Positions 42,131 to 53,344 of a DNA stretch of 64,000 bases are shown here, one piece after another. The stretch covers positions 682,001 through 746,000 of the forward strand of contig JAMZAV010000097.1 in assembly GCA_024449915.1 (NCBI GenBank), in the 5' to 3' direction. Within the stretch, counting starts at the first letter, position 1, and each line of letters begins with the position of its first letter. A model generated the notes under the pieces. It saw only the letters and a list, made by a program, of their open reading frames with translations, searched no databases and had not been told where the DNA came from. The stretch is from Sweltsa coloradensis. Lineage: Eukaryota; Arthropoda; Insecta; Plecoptera; Chloroperlidae. Position numbers and translations under genes: made by a program.

Positions 42131-43296
42131 CTAAACTCTGCTACAACATCATCTTCAGCAAAAGCTTCTGTGATTGTCATGTGTCTCTCTGCATCGTCAT
42201 CCAAAGCTTCCTCCCCAGCAGTTTCTAGCGGGAATTTAGTTTTTTAAGTGTTTGGTTTTATTGCCAAGAGGGTTCGGATCATGTCGGGGAGGGGGCCGAT
42301 TTTTTTTCACTTTTAAAAATTGGGATCCCTCTTTTTGTCGACTGTGATTGGGGCCCATTTTCCCAAAAATTTCCCGGGCCTCTGCTCGTCCTTCATTTAA
42401 ACCCCCATCAACCAGGCCGAGGGGATTTTTTTTTTTTTAAAAGCCAGAGGTGATACGAAGTTATTTTCTTCTTGATTTTCAAGCTCAGGATTCATATTGT
42501 CAATATGCATCTTGTCTTTTAAATTCTTGATCTTTTTACCAAGTTTACTTTTAAATTTCTTATCAATACCATCAAACAATTCATCCATATTGGCGGAATT
42601 GTGTTTTATTTTCTTCGAATGATCATTTGATGTTTTATCGACAATTTGTATGTCAGTCGAAACAACTGTCCACCCTGCAGTTGTGGCTACTACTTTTGGC
42701 TCACCATTTTTACGTTTTTTACCTTTACTCACACACTTCTTTTCTGTCAACCTTCTTTTCTGTTTTGGTTCGAGTTCTTCATGTAGTTCATGGCTGGTAT
42801 CTAGCATAGAGCCTCGTTTTCTTGTTTTGTTTACCAATCCAGAGCCATTTCTTTCCAACTGTAACTTTTTGTTTCGTTTAGCTTTACCTGCAGATGTATT
42901 GACTTCTAACCATTCTTTACTAGGGCTGTTAGCAATACTCAATTCAGACTCAATCAATTTATTTATTTTTGTCTGCTGGTTACCAATAGGCCTACTAGAT
43001 CTTTCATTTTCTTCAATTTCCAAAACTTCGCCATCTTCCTTATTTTCCACGGATCGTTTACTATCTTTGTTGGCTTTCTCATCCATTTTCTTACCCCAGT
43101 ACTTGCGATAGTCACTAACAAATTCACTGACCTCTGATGATGCTGTAACCCCCCCATCTACCCAAGGGTTGTTGTCTGAGTTCAATGTTTTCTCGGGAAT
43201 TTCACCATCATCTTCATCATCGCTGCTGCCTTCTTTGCGAACTCTTTGAGTTAATTCACGACTGATTGACAACTGTTGGGCGAGTACTTGTCGACT
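42131..43296 (-). CDS. UTP14: UTP14, exon 5 of 7 (central region; internal stops in a noisy patch)
   Basis: The acceptor is TATCTTTGCAG and the donor GTTTAG|GTAAGC. The start SRQVLAQQLSISRELTQRV matches ARQAMQEQLSKNKELTQKL of human UTP14A. A long acidic/basic low-complexity middle follows (GSSDDEDDGE, NPWVDGG, KKRKNGE). The end EEALDDDAERHMTITEAFAE DDVVAEF matches the EEER.....I.EAFAGDDVI.DF block. The exon is 1166 nt, exactly the length needed for both phases. Between about 42230 and 42440 the same frame has stops (42397 and further on), yet DMIRTLLAIKPN, the counterpart of QMIDLQNLL, is still readable. I read this as unpolished sequence; true inactivation is the alternative. Confidence 0.88.
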
Positions 43297-43669
43297 CTGC
43301 AAAGATAAAGAATAATTTGAATAGATCACCAGATCAGTGATCCATTCATGCCACCACAGCAGAATTATTTTAAATATTTTCAAATTACACCTTACGAATA
43401 CTGTTTAGTTCATATTTTCTTTGGTTCATCACTTGTCGGCCTTCTATCTTCATTCTATCATCTTCATTTTCATTTTTCCAAGATGAGGCCCAAATCTTGG
43501 TACGAAAATTGCACGAAAATCTAGCAAGTCCTAATCCAATTCATCACGCGATCAGATCCATTGTTATTAAATTGACACGTACTGTTTCCGTAAGCACCCC
43601 TTTAACTATTTAATATTTATTGTAATTTTCACTAGAGATTGCAAAATGCAAACTAACACACATACTCAC

Positions 43670-43816
43670 TTCTTTGTCATACTTTGCTCGAACTGCTCTG
43701 TTGCGTGCCCACTGTCCTGTGCTGCGATGGCGCAGTGACGCTCGCTCTTCAGCGCGTGTCTTGTCCAACTGCTCCAGCTTCTCCAGAGCTCTCTCAGGAT
43801 CAGTCTTCGTCAGTAC
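43670..43816 (-). CDS. UTP14: UTP14, exon 4 of 7
   Basis: The acceptor is GTCTGATGCAG and the donor AAAGAA|GTGAGT; 49 codons, phase 0 on both sides. It reads VLTKTDPERALEKLEQLDKT, RAEERASLRHRSTGQWARNR, AVRAKYDKE. It matches ..NPAAALEELEKIEKARMMER MSLKH.NSGKWAKSKA.MAKYD of human UTP14A. The block is helical and rich in Arg and Lys; in this family it is part of the RNA- and helicase-contacting region (family knowledge). Confidence 0.95.
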
Positions 43817-44650
43817 CTGCATCAGACCAAGGCAGGATTAGAAGGACAGTTTAAAGTTTTTACAAGTCAATTCCAGCAATAATTTGATAACCAAGCTAAG
43901 AATCTTATCAGCTTGGCTACTGTACCCTACAGTGGCAAGTCTTGTTTTCTTTTACCTCTAAATAAATACCAGAAAAAAATATTTTAAAAATACACCAATA
44001 GATGGCAAGTGAGAGAGAGTGCATCCTCGTAGGCAGCTCTCTTCATAGAAGCACCAGTTTCTTGATTGTGCACAGAAATATTATAGTCTTCAATAAATAG
44101 CAGCTAGGCCTACTTAATATAGGCCTAGGCTACTACCGGTAGGTTTCTATAAATACATGGTGTATCTTTATTCTTTTAAATGTATTAGGCCTACACTGAG
44201 CAACCACGCACATGGGCATAGTGCACGTAGTGTTTTGTTAATTCGGATTAGCTGACAGACTTGTCAATTTACAAACGAATGAACATTAGCATAGATATAA
44301 GACTTGAGGAAAGATGGAATCGTACTACTTTTTTATGTGCTGAGGTTGGCCAAAGGAAAAAATATCAGGGTTTTGTTTAAAATGGTGTAGGAAGTGTTCA
44401 TGGTTGATCACAACAAGTGTGTAGAAAGAGGAACCACAGTTTTTATTTTTAAAGTATGTACTGGAAATTCACAAGTGAACAGGAGGCCTTTTCAGTGCCA
44501 CACACCTTAAAACCCCACTTGTACTGAAGATTGTATGAATGCATCTAACTTTTAAGGTTTATTGGCCTCTTTAATATTACAATCTACGACCATGAACCAC
44601 CACCATTCAATCCAAAATAGTTGGGAAGTCTTTAGTTTAGAGGAACCTAC

Positions 44651-45064
44651 CTCAAATTCCTTTAGCTGTTCCTTGATCTTTTCCTTCCGCAAGATCCTAT
44701 GAAACTTCTTGCTCTTAATCTTCTTTTGTCGAGCAGCCTTTGATTCACGGAACCACTGCTTCGATCGCAGTTGCATTAGCTCTTCACGCCTTTCAACCAT
44801 TTCTTGAAGTGTCAGAGGAAATTCTGACTCATTTTGATCCTTATCCACATCAGCTGGTTTGCCCTCATTAAGAATTTCAGCAATTTCTATTTCTAGAGGA
44901 GTTTGAGGTTTAAATTTCTTCAGGAATTCACTCGAGCTCTGAAGACGTACGCTTGGCTGGTTTAGTGGGAATGAAAGAGTGTCTGCTAAGCGATTTGCAT
45001 GCACAACAGCATCCCATCGGTCAAGTTGCTGTTTCACATTTTCGTAACGTACTGTGCGATCGAT
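44651..45064 (-). CDS. UTP14: UTP14, exon 3 of 7
   Basis: The acceptor is GATTCCAG and the donor TTTGAG|GTAGGT; 138 codons, phase 0 on both sides. It reads IDRTVRYENVKQQLDRWDAV, VHANRLADTLSFPL, then FKPQTPLEIEIAEIL, RREELMQLRSKQWFRESKAA and RQKKIKSKKFHRILRKEKIK. The W[DK]..V..NR.A..L.FPL, TPLE.EI and KIKSKK[YF]H blocks are the best conserved UTP14 N-terminal motifs. Intact. Confidence 0.96.
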
Positions 45065-45395
45065 CTGGAATCAATTGTAAGTTACTAAGAAGATTAATGT
45101 TAATCTCTAACATTCTAAAGTCATGTACTATTCTATTTCACAATATCTTAGCTAAGAAGGAATGCCATTACGACGAGTGACTTCAATTTGATTCTATATA
45201 TTATCTTCATCCTCTAGGTCAGCGGTTCTCAACCACTGTGTCGCGACACACTGGTGTGTCGCAATCAGTTGAGAGGTGTGTCGCAAGTATTTTGTTTATT
45301 TATTATTATATTGAAGTCTATTCATAAATGCCACTAACATGAACGCTATATTATACCGCCAAAGTTCTAGGAGTGAAATGAAAGTGAGTGACAGC

Positions 45396-45440
45396 TAGGG
45401 GTGTGCGAGTACCCGAAATTTTGACTTGAATCTACTATTT
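45396..45440 (+). mobile_element. Single hAT end (TAGGGGTGTGCGAG)
   Basis: TAGGGGTGTGCGAGTACCCG resembles the terminal repeat of the hAT at 22491. No matching right end is seen in the following kilobase, so it is a fragment inside the larger hAT. Confidence 0.4.
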
Positions 45441-45756
45441 GGTAAAAATTTTATGGGCCCCAATTCGTACAAATGGTGGAGGTGCCGGGTCGCGCGCGTG
45501 TGTGGAAAAAGTAAATATCGCTATGAATTTTGGATGCTACCTTACTAATCTTGCTTTTTGAAAAACAAAATAGTGTTGTACATAAGCAATAAAGGAAGTC
45601 AATATATCAATTTTCCAGCTGCAATGAATGCCGCAAGTACCTAAGTTGGAAATAAAATCTAAAGATCAATTCAAGAAAGATATAATTCAACACTTGACCT
45701 GCCTTCAGCAGGGTTTGAAGAAATACTTTTCTTTTATTTCAACAAAGGGAATAGAA

Positions 45757-46531
45757 CAGGAGCGTCACTAGAGATTGGACATTGGGGGGGCGCAAGTACT
45801 TTTGTGAGAAAGGGACTAAGCACGGGGGGTATGGGGGCGGAGACCCCCATAAATAGCGCCGCAGGCGAAAATTTTGAAAATCAGGTTTTTTGAGTGCATT
45901 TGGTGCGTTTTAGAAAAAAGCGTTAGGCTGAATGCAAAACCAAAACATTGTAGTTTGTGTGCGTTAATTTGTTTTGTCGTCATGTCGAGCTTACAATTCA
46001 CATCATACATGGCAACATAATAACGTTTGATCTTATTTTCAATTTAGAGACACATTTATTTGTTACTGGTGAATTCGGACAATACAAAGGAAAGATTCAA
46101 ATGATCGAATTTAGGGCGGAGCTTTGAGAGGCTTGTCCCTATATATTTTTTCAATTACAAGGTAATTTTGATGCAAATCAGTGTGACTGCTCTAAAACGC
46201 AGTTGAAAACTATTTATTGGTAAGTAAATTCACCATTTTTATTGGGCTCGGACAAAAGAAGGAAATGAAACACTTCATAATCAGACAATTTAATTGTCGT
46301 ATGAATTAATTCCAAATTAGCCTACTAGCAAAAATTAACATCAACAATTTTTTTAAATCACGTGTCTTTTAATAAGAAATTAGGCCTACCCACCGGTACA
46401 TCATTAGTTAAATAAAGTAATGATTATCAAATTATTTGAAGTATAGTGATAATTCGCGTAAAATTATTGGGGGGGCGCGGATTGCGATTGGGGGGGGAGC
46501 CCCCCCCCCAAACCCCCTAGTGACGCCACTG
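45757..46531. mobile_element. Nested hAT MITE, TIR CAG(T)GGCGTCACTAG, TSD GAATAGAA
   Basis: The left end CAGGAGCGTCACTAG and right end CTAGTGACGCCACTG are flanked by a perfect 8-bp duplication GAATAGAA (45749-45756 and 46532-46539). G-runs at the left and C-runs at the right extend the inverted ends. The 775-bp body is AT-rich with no transposase. It interrupts the coding relic of the outer hAT. Confidence 0.9.
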
Positions 46532-46559
46532 GAATAGAATGGGTTATCTCTCCATTTGC

Positions 46560-46925
46560 AGTTCTGTTGAGCACATAAACGACGCGTCAGACCTAACGTA
46601 TCCAGAAAAAGAAAATTTGAGTGTAGTTACTTCATATAGGGAGTTAGGGACAACTCAAAAATCAAGATTTCAAGAGATCTCTCTTGATTCAATGTTGGAT
46701 CACTTTTAAATGAATACCCTGCAATTGTTAATAAGGCGCTGTGTGTCTTACTACGCTTCTCCACTTAATACCTGTATGAGACAGCTTTCTCAACTTTAAA
46801 AACAATCAAGTCAAAGAACAGTTCGAGACATCTTATGTTGATAGTGAGATGCGCGTCAGTATGTCTACCATTCGCCCTCGTATTGAAAAAATGTGTGAAT
46901 TACAGCAGTCACAGGTAACCCACTG
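46560..46925 (+). pseudogene. hAT transposase C-terminal relic
   Basis: In broken frames the plus strand reads SLLNEYPAIVNKALCVLL, STLNTCMRQLSQL, and DSEMRVSMSTIRPRIEKMCE LQQSQVTH. It follows the end of ZBED/hAT transposases (F..PF.T.YLCE..FS......, MR..LS...P.IE.....Q...SH). Stops and indels throughout; not functional. Confidence 0.75.
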
Positions 46926-49900
46926 ATGAGGAAGCATGTGACTTTTGTACATTGGTAACATTGGCACACATTGGTAAATTACTGTTGATGTAGGCCTATT
47001 GTAATTTGCAAAATTTAACAATGAAGTAAGGTTCATTTCAGCCGGTTGAATATTATTTCGTTGAAATGTGGGTACACCCACGTAGGTGTGTCACGTAGGG
47101 GAACGTACTCAACATGTGTGTCGCAGCAGAAAAAAGGTTGAGAACCGCTGCTCTAGGTACTAGGTCTACGGCCTACTACCTAGCCCTACTACTTACGTAG
47201 TAGGCCTATATTACTCTTGCGTAGACCATGGGGTAAAAAAGTGAAGCGTCCAATCCCATTGGTTCAAGTGCTTTAGACCCAATGTACGAATATACACAGG
47301 GCAGGCGGCGCAGGCCTATAAATTAGGTCCTGTCCTAGGGCGATCGATGATCAACTGCAGGAGCAACAAAAAAAACAAGCCCATGGCATGCATTTTCAAC
47401 TGTAGTCACATACGGCACACATTACGCATAGGGGCTAGGCCTGGATCAATCAGCTAGGGGCTAAGAAACCTAGCTGTTTTTAAATTTTCCCCCATCAACC
47501 GAATTCAAGGCACCTACAACCAATTGTTTGCCATTAATACAGATATTGACATCATCAACCACATGAAACTTCATTCATTTAAAGCAGCTGTTTATGCCAG
47601 TTTACCAGCATGACTCATTTATCACTCGTCACATTATCACCTTTTCACCACTTTTGTATTTTATAACCTCAGCTTTTTTTTCTACGTTCATCTTGGGCTT
47701 TCAGCCGTTTTATACATTTATAGTTTTGTTATTCAAGTTTTGCTTGTTGTATATTGTTGTATAATTTTTATTTTATAGTACTTGTTCATAGGCTAGGCCA
47801 GTTTTGAAAAAATGTGTCTCCTTCTCAATAGTGGTGTACCGGGGTGTTAAAAGCTGACACCAAAGTTATTCCTACTCAGAAGAATGTCCTGCATACGACA
47901 AACATTGTTGGCAATGTATATTTTGGATATATACTCCCCAAAACCCCCCAAAACCCCCTAAAAGTAACATTTTCCCCAATAATTATTAATAATTCGTAAA
48001 TAGTGAGATAATTCTCCTAGAATAAACTTTAAAAAAATCAATTGGTAGAAAAAAGTATTTTCAAGAATTTGGCTAATTCAGATTTTCAGATTGTATCGAA
48101 ATTACACAAGAAATGGGCCCTCGAAACAGTTCGAACGCAAAGTTTTCAAGTTTTTGCTGAGCACTAAAGAAATGTTTCACTTCATTGCAAGTAAATGGTA
48201 AAAGATTAAAATGAGATTTTTTCCACAAAACATCAAAAACTACTCGTGGCCAGGGTGCAATCAATGTATTCAATATAGGTAGTTTAGATATTGTGTTATA
48301 ACTGAAACAAGATCGCAAAGTGTAATAATCCTGGGGACGGCGGAGCCTAGCGCGCGACCACGGAACCAATCACAGCGATCGTACGGAGCACGTGATCAGT
48401 GCGAGGCGCATGCATGTGACTGCTTGTGCTGTGGTTCACGCCTCGCAGTTGTAGGCTTTGCTGATGTTCAGGGCGAGTTTGACTCTACTAATGACAATGA
48501 ATAATACTGTTTTAATTATGGCATAATTATTATTACTACGTCGAAAAACAGGGTGGGGTGGGCTGTCTCTTGGCCTATAGCGCTGCAAGAATCGACGGGG
48601 TGGTTTTAACATTTTCACAACTAATCTGCATTGTCAACATATTTTTATAGGCCTATATAATTATATACACTCATATGACACAAAAATACAGTGAACGATT
48701 AAACGTTAGCCTACGCCAGCGACCTGCTTGTCGAAATTAAAAAAGATTAACACAATATGATTGATTGTATCAACATAACAGTTCTTTCAGTGCGGTAATG
48801 CTGAAATTATTTATTGTAGCAGATAATGGGAAGTTTTATTTCTTGTGTTTACTGAAAATGATTTTGACCACTAGGCCTACCATGCCGTAAGTAATAAAAA
48901 TAGCAAAACAGCTGCCCATAGAACAGCGCCTTACTATTATATAATAGAGGACGACAATTTATTTTTAAATTGCCTTATGTGTTTTATTACACAATTATAC
49001 AAAATTATAGATTATTACATTTGGTTTCGATGGCCTGACAATAATACCCATTATATTGTCCGTTCTATATCTATCAAGTAGATTTTACTCAATTATTGTA
49101 GATTGTTTTCTTTATAGGCTAACAGACTATCCAGTTGGCAATGCAATGCATATTCTTCAACAATGTAAACCAAGAAGATTTGGAAAATGTACAAGCTGCT
49201 CATGACATTAAATATTCTCAGATATATTTTGATACTTTCAAAAATGTTCTGTCTGAGACAACTCATTGGCATCCGAATATGTTACTCTGATTTTACTAAT
49301 ATGACTAACATTAATCGCCACGTTTCAAAAAGTAAAAAAAGGAGCCGGTTGTGATCAGCCCCCCCCCCCCCCCCCTCCACCGTTAAGCCCTCCACTTCTT
49401 CATCCTCAGCCTCTCATACAACCCAGTTAGTACGACATCGAACAATTCTGGGAGTTAGATGTATAGAAATAGCGGAGAGTCACTACTTTTTGACAAATCA
49501 CTGCTTGTTTTTCAGAAAAGATTTATAAATTAAAATCTTATCAATGTTGAAACAAAATCTATGAGTGAGTATTTTAGAAGATGCAAAACACCACCGCTCG
49601 ATTGGTGTTCATGAACCTAAAGTGCTAAGTTTATTTTCGTAGAGAAGTGCAGAAAAACAATATCCTTTCTTGCAACAATGGTAGCATTAGCGCTATGGTG
49701 TGATTAGTGAGCGAGCTACGATGTGACGGTAAATTTAATCATAGTATCTCACTGGAGTCGCTACCTTGAGCTGTTAATTGAAGCAAAATGCCCCAAAGAA
49801 GATGCTACTATGCCAAGGAAATTTGTAGAGATTTGTAAATACGTGCATTCGTTCTTCTAAAGGTAGGAGTTAAGAAGATCGACATTATTTATTTTGTGCG

Positions 49901-50714
49901 ACAAAATACGAGCGTCGTTGAGTTTGATGGATTGGTACCGCCGAAGATTATATACACATTTATTAACCAATCAAAACCTTTCGACGAAGAACTGATGTGC
50001 ATTGTTCACGTTGTTACTCACATACGCGCAGATATATTATCGTTGAATAATCGGTGGCCGGTGCTCGATCATTGGTAGTCAGTGAAAAAGAAATTTTGAA
50101 GTGTATTCCGGAATCTCTAGATAATAATATATTCATCGAACTCTTGTTGGGCGGCTACTCAGAAAACTCGGAGGAATTGATTGACAACTCAAAAATACTA
50201 AGCTTGTGTGTGCTGTTGTGATCAGAGTTATATGGTTTTAATTGTTCAAGAAATAATTTTTAAATACTAATTATTTTATCCAGTGATTTTGCTGAAGTTC
50301 CAAACAATATGTAAAGGGAAATTATTTATTGTTATTGTCTACTGCTAACATAATTGAAGATTATTTCATCAGATCACAAGCTTAAATTCCTCCTTGTTAC
50401 CAAAACAACATAAAATAGAAACGTTTGAAATACAAGCGCACTGATGCCATTGGTTTGCACAATCAGCAGAGCGCATTCGTCGCAAAGTGACACGGCGTGG
50501 CACTGTGGGAGTGCGGTTTGATATTATTTGTAATATTGGCATTTTGGCACACTTCTTTGAAAAAACTTTATTGCATTCCACAGGTATCGAGCATACATGC
50601 ATGGGAACGTGAATTATTTTCGTTGAGTAGTTCTCGATACACAGCGTTGCACAGTAGTTGCATACACTTAACTGGCAATATTTTATTATTGCACCCCTGT
50701 TTTACACCTCAATA

Positions 50715-50773
50715 ATTAATAATCATCCTTTGTAAATCAGTTTTTATAACTGAATAGGATAGACGTTAAAAAA

Positions 50774-50816
<43 letters not shown>

Positions 50817-50820
50817 AAAA
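50715..50820 (+). mobile_element. Retroposon 3' end with (AAAT)n tail
   Basis: CCTTTGTAAATCAGTTTTTA and AGGATAGACGTTAAA are followed by about eleven AAAT units. This is the same 3' end as at 10440-10520 and 30515-30590. Only the last 100 bp is present, the common 5'-truncated state of a retroposon. Confidence 0.75.
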
Positions 50821-51165
50821 TTTATTTGGAGGTTTGAAGTAGCTCATTGCACTAATTAATCTTTGCTAAGTATATATTATGTATTTTGTTTTAGTTTTCA
50901 AGTAAATATATTGTGGATTCTGCGATTTAATTACTTCTGGACGACCAAAACCAACCCTTAAGATTTAAGGGTATAAAAAGTGAAAATAGCGATTGCCAAC
51001 ATGTTTTTTCGGATTCAGAGTGTAAAAATCTATTCAAATCACTTTGTTGGCAGCTTTTAACACGTCGGGCCACAAAGTTCGAATTTTTATTAAACTGGCC
51101 TAGTCTATCATGTATTTAATGTTTTGTTTAACGTATTTGTAGGCTATGGTTTTGAATTGATGTCT

Positions 51166-51332
51166 TAGGGTACGTTCCGAATGATGCTAACACGCACCCA
51201 CAACACCCAGACATGCCCAAGATGCCCGAGGTTTAACATTGGGTGTTATGGGCGTTGTGATGGCGGCGGTGTTTACGGAATGCATTGGGCACGCCCAAGC
51301 ATGCAAGTTAGCATCATACGGAACGTACCTTA
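51166..51332. mobile_element. MITE, TIR TAGGGTACGTTCCGAATGAT
   Basis: The left end TAGGGTACGTTCCGAATGAT with GCTAAC, and the right end GTTAGCATCATACGGAACGT with ACCTTA, are inverted repeats of about 26 bp. The 115-bp core contains CACCCAACACC/GGGTGTT words that also tend to pair. It sits 80 bp inside the 3' end of UTP14 intron 2 in gene orientation terms, close to exon 2. Possible TTA duplication. Confidence 0.75.
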
Positions 51333-51411
51333 TATTGTTTAGTTTTAGTAACCTAACACTTGTGGGTTTTATACCTGTTGTTGGTGACCAATAAATATAT
51401 AAGCTACTTAC

Positions 51412-51628
51412 ACGATTAGCTTCAGGTTTCTCCAAAGGTTTGGGCAGTGTCTTTGCATGTCGTCTTGATGTTTGTATCTTTTGAGTAATGCCACTGTGGC
51501 TCGAATGTTTGCCCAGGGCTTGGGCCAGGTCATGAACTTGAACAGCATCTTGTTTGTCAGTCCCACTTTTAGCCAGATGAAATTCGGATACTTTGAGACT
51601 AGGCTCCTTACGTGTCGACGGTTTTACT
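51412..51628 (-). CDS. UTP14: UTP14, exon 2 of 7
   Basis: The acceptor is TTTGATTTTAG and the donor AATCGT|GTAAGT. It reads (R)VKPSTRKEPSLKVSEFHLA, then KSGTDKQDAVQVHDLAQALG and RRHAKTLPKPLEKPEANR. It aligns with RSEASLKVSEFNVSSEGSGE, the ...L.DLL.. and ....K.V..PL.K... stretch of human UTP14A. One base completes Arg from exon 1; phase 0 out. Intact. Confidence 0.94.
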
Positions 51629-51732
51629 CTAAAATCAAATAAAAGTCCTTAAAACATAATATTCACACTGGGGTAAACATAACCTCACTTTAGGCCTATT
51701 CTGTCATTATTGTGAACGTCGCCTTGGCTAAC

Positions 51733-51830
51733 CTTTGTTTTCCTTCGAGTTGAGTAACAGCTGCCAGTAAATTTGAATGTTCAGCTTCATTGATCTCGCC
51801 ATCCGAATCAATTATATCGTCGTCTGTCAT
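51733..51830 (-). CDS. UTP14: UTP14 (U3 snoRNA-associated protein 14), exon 1 of 7, start codon
   Basis: UTP14 is an SSU-processome component that works with the U3 snoRNP and helicase DHR1/DHX37 in early 18S rRNA cleavage in the nucleolus (family knowledge). This exon starts at ATG 51830 and reads MTDDDIIDSDGEINEAEHSN, LLAAVTQLEGKQ(R). The acidic start and HSNLLAAVTQLEGKQR match HQKLLEAISSLDGKNR of human UTP14A. The donor is AAAG|GTTAGC, followed by a 104-bp intron. The seven exons sum to 2496 nt = 832 codons, against 771 aa in human. Upstream I see no in-frame ATG extending the protein. The N-terminus is shorter than human by about 25 residues. Confidence 0.92.
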
Positions 51831-52004
51831 TGCGAACAAAATTAAAGAAAATTAATAATTTCACGTGTCCATCAATAACCAAACATGGCAGCATGAAGGT
51901 TGTTTTCTTCGTTTTGTTTCCCATGCTGGAAAATGTAACGATGTTACCAACTAATGAAATTTATCCCTAGATTTTCCAAATGTAAGTGTATGCATTTTTT
52001 TAAA

Positions 52005-52557
52005 CTAGGAATACGCTAAGTCCCGTCGCGTTGATGGATGAGCTTTTTTTTAAGTTTTTAGTTTGCGTGGGATCTCTTAACGAATCAAGTGCTTTTTGAA
52101 CGCATTGTAGGTGATTGTTGTCAAGTTTCTAAATACCCCAAAAAAACTTAATTTAAAACCTTTTTTTGTATGGTTTCTGGATAATTTTTTCAACGTTTTC
52201 TTTCATAAAGCAACACAACCATTACCTTAATGTCCATGTGCAATATGAACGTTCTAGCCCCACCCGTTTGGTCAGAATCGGCCCAAACGTCACGAAAATA
52301 TCGCACTAAAAATCGAAAAAAATCGTAAGTACGATATTCATGAATATTGCTTTGATTTTACCCAAAAACGTGGCAAGTCTAAGTTCAGAGATTTCGAAGG
52401 TCCCCTCCAATTTTCATCAAGATCGCAGCATGTGCCGTTTGTCCGGTAGCGTGCGAACAAACAGACAGAAAAACAAACAAACAAAAACAAACAAAAAACA
52501 TTGGAGCTAAATTTTTTGAGGGGTCAGTGAAATTGAAGTCTTCGCTTCGCTCATCCA
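52005..52557 (-). mobile_element. Helentron-like element, full length
   Basis: Minus strand: T|TGGATGAGCGAAGCG at 52557, the shared body (CCGATTCTGACC, GGTGGGGCTAGAACG), then GCTCATCCATCAACGCG, ACGGGACTTAGCGT, TTCCTAG|T at 52005. The closest relative is the copy at 7921-8501. It lies 175 bp upstream of the UTP14 start codon, within the probable promoter side of that gene. No coding capacity. Confidence 0.85.
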
Positions 52558-52559
52558 AC

Positions 52560-53344
52560 TATCATTAGATAACAGAATAATTATATATATTTTTTAAATA
52601 ACTGCAAATATGTCTATACGTCCGCCGGGATGGCGGGCGTACAGCCTATGGTTGCTTGCCCTCCGACGGCGGAGTAAACACCTCGTTCTTAAAATATGTG
52701 TACAAAAAGTTTTTACAGAATGTCTTATTTTCAATCGAAACTAAACGAACAAAAAAGTACACTGGCTTTGTTATATTTTTGTGAAGTGAAGTGAATTTCA
52801 AGGTCCACTGGATTTCCGCTAGGCTTCGCTGCCGCGCACAGGCCGATGGCTTCGTAAGACCTCCGCTAGGAGTAGATACAGGGACCTTGAGTGAATTTTG
52901 GCTTGTAGGGTAGGCCTAGGCCTATTAGGGTATACCCCGATCAATTCAATTCAATTATTTTATTTTGAAATTACAAAATTGCCAAAATGACATCGAAGAA
53001 GAAAATTTTCCCGGGTGCAAGCCTACCTCCCCCCCCTTAGCCTTATGTACAGTTATGAAAGAATTGGTTGACCCCCCCCCCCCCCTTTATGAATTTCTGG
53101 GTACGCCACTGGCCGTTACTTCCAGCAATCTGCAACGTATGTAGGTACTGATATCTCTTACTGATACTGAAAGCAAAGGACATAAAAAGTGCAGCGTTAG
53201 GGGTAAGGTATTAGTACGATGCACGTGCCTTGTCTAGCGACAGCGCAGCATTATTATAATCATAATCGCAGCATATAATTATTGTATCGAGAATGAGATC
53301 ATTCTTATTCGATACCATACAACTGCGTCGGCAACTCTTATCAC
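52560..53344. other. Intergenic region with a hAT end
   Basis: At 53095-53115, CTGGGTACGCCACTG is a hAT-type right end preceded by C runs. Its partner is not obvious, although G/C runs begin near 53015. A TTCGTAAGAC / GGTCC mirrored stretch lies at 52790-52890. No gene seen. Confidence 0.4.

Larger units (their letters stand above)
45220..47150 (-). mobile_element. hAT (ZBED-type) transposon relic, TSD CTCTAGGT
   Basis: The left end CAGCGGTTCTCAACC and right end GGTTGAGAACCGCTG are flanked by the perfect 8-bp duplication CTCTAGGT (45212-45219 and 47151-47158). GTGTGTCGC repeats lie just inside both ends. The readable transposase relic runs on the plus strand (46560-46925), so the coding strand is probably plus although UTP14 is minus. 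The element is 1931 bp including a 775-bp insertion, so the transposase is mostly deleted. The TIR is the widespread Charlie/ZBED-like type. Confidence 0.92.
45065..51411 (-). other. UTP14: UTP14 intron 2 (6.3 kb)
   Basis: The intron contains the complete nested hAT pair (45220-47150), a LINE-like tail (about 47465-47800), the 3' end of a retroposon (50715-50820) and a 167-bp MITE (51166-51332). From 47800 to 50700 I see AT-rich DNA with a C16 run at 49354 and no gene. A 98-codon minus-strand frame (48073-48369) has no similarity I recognise. Confidence 0.55.

Noticed and set aside
48073..48369. 98-codon minus-strand frame
   Set aside because: No motif or similarity; located in transposon-rich intron DNA; probably chance.
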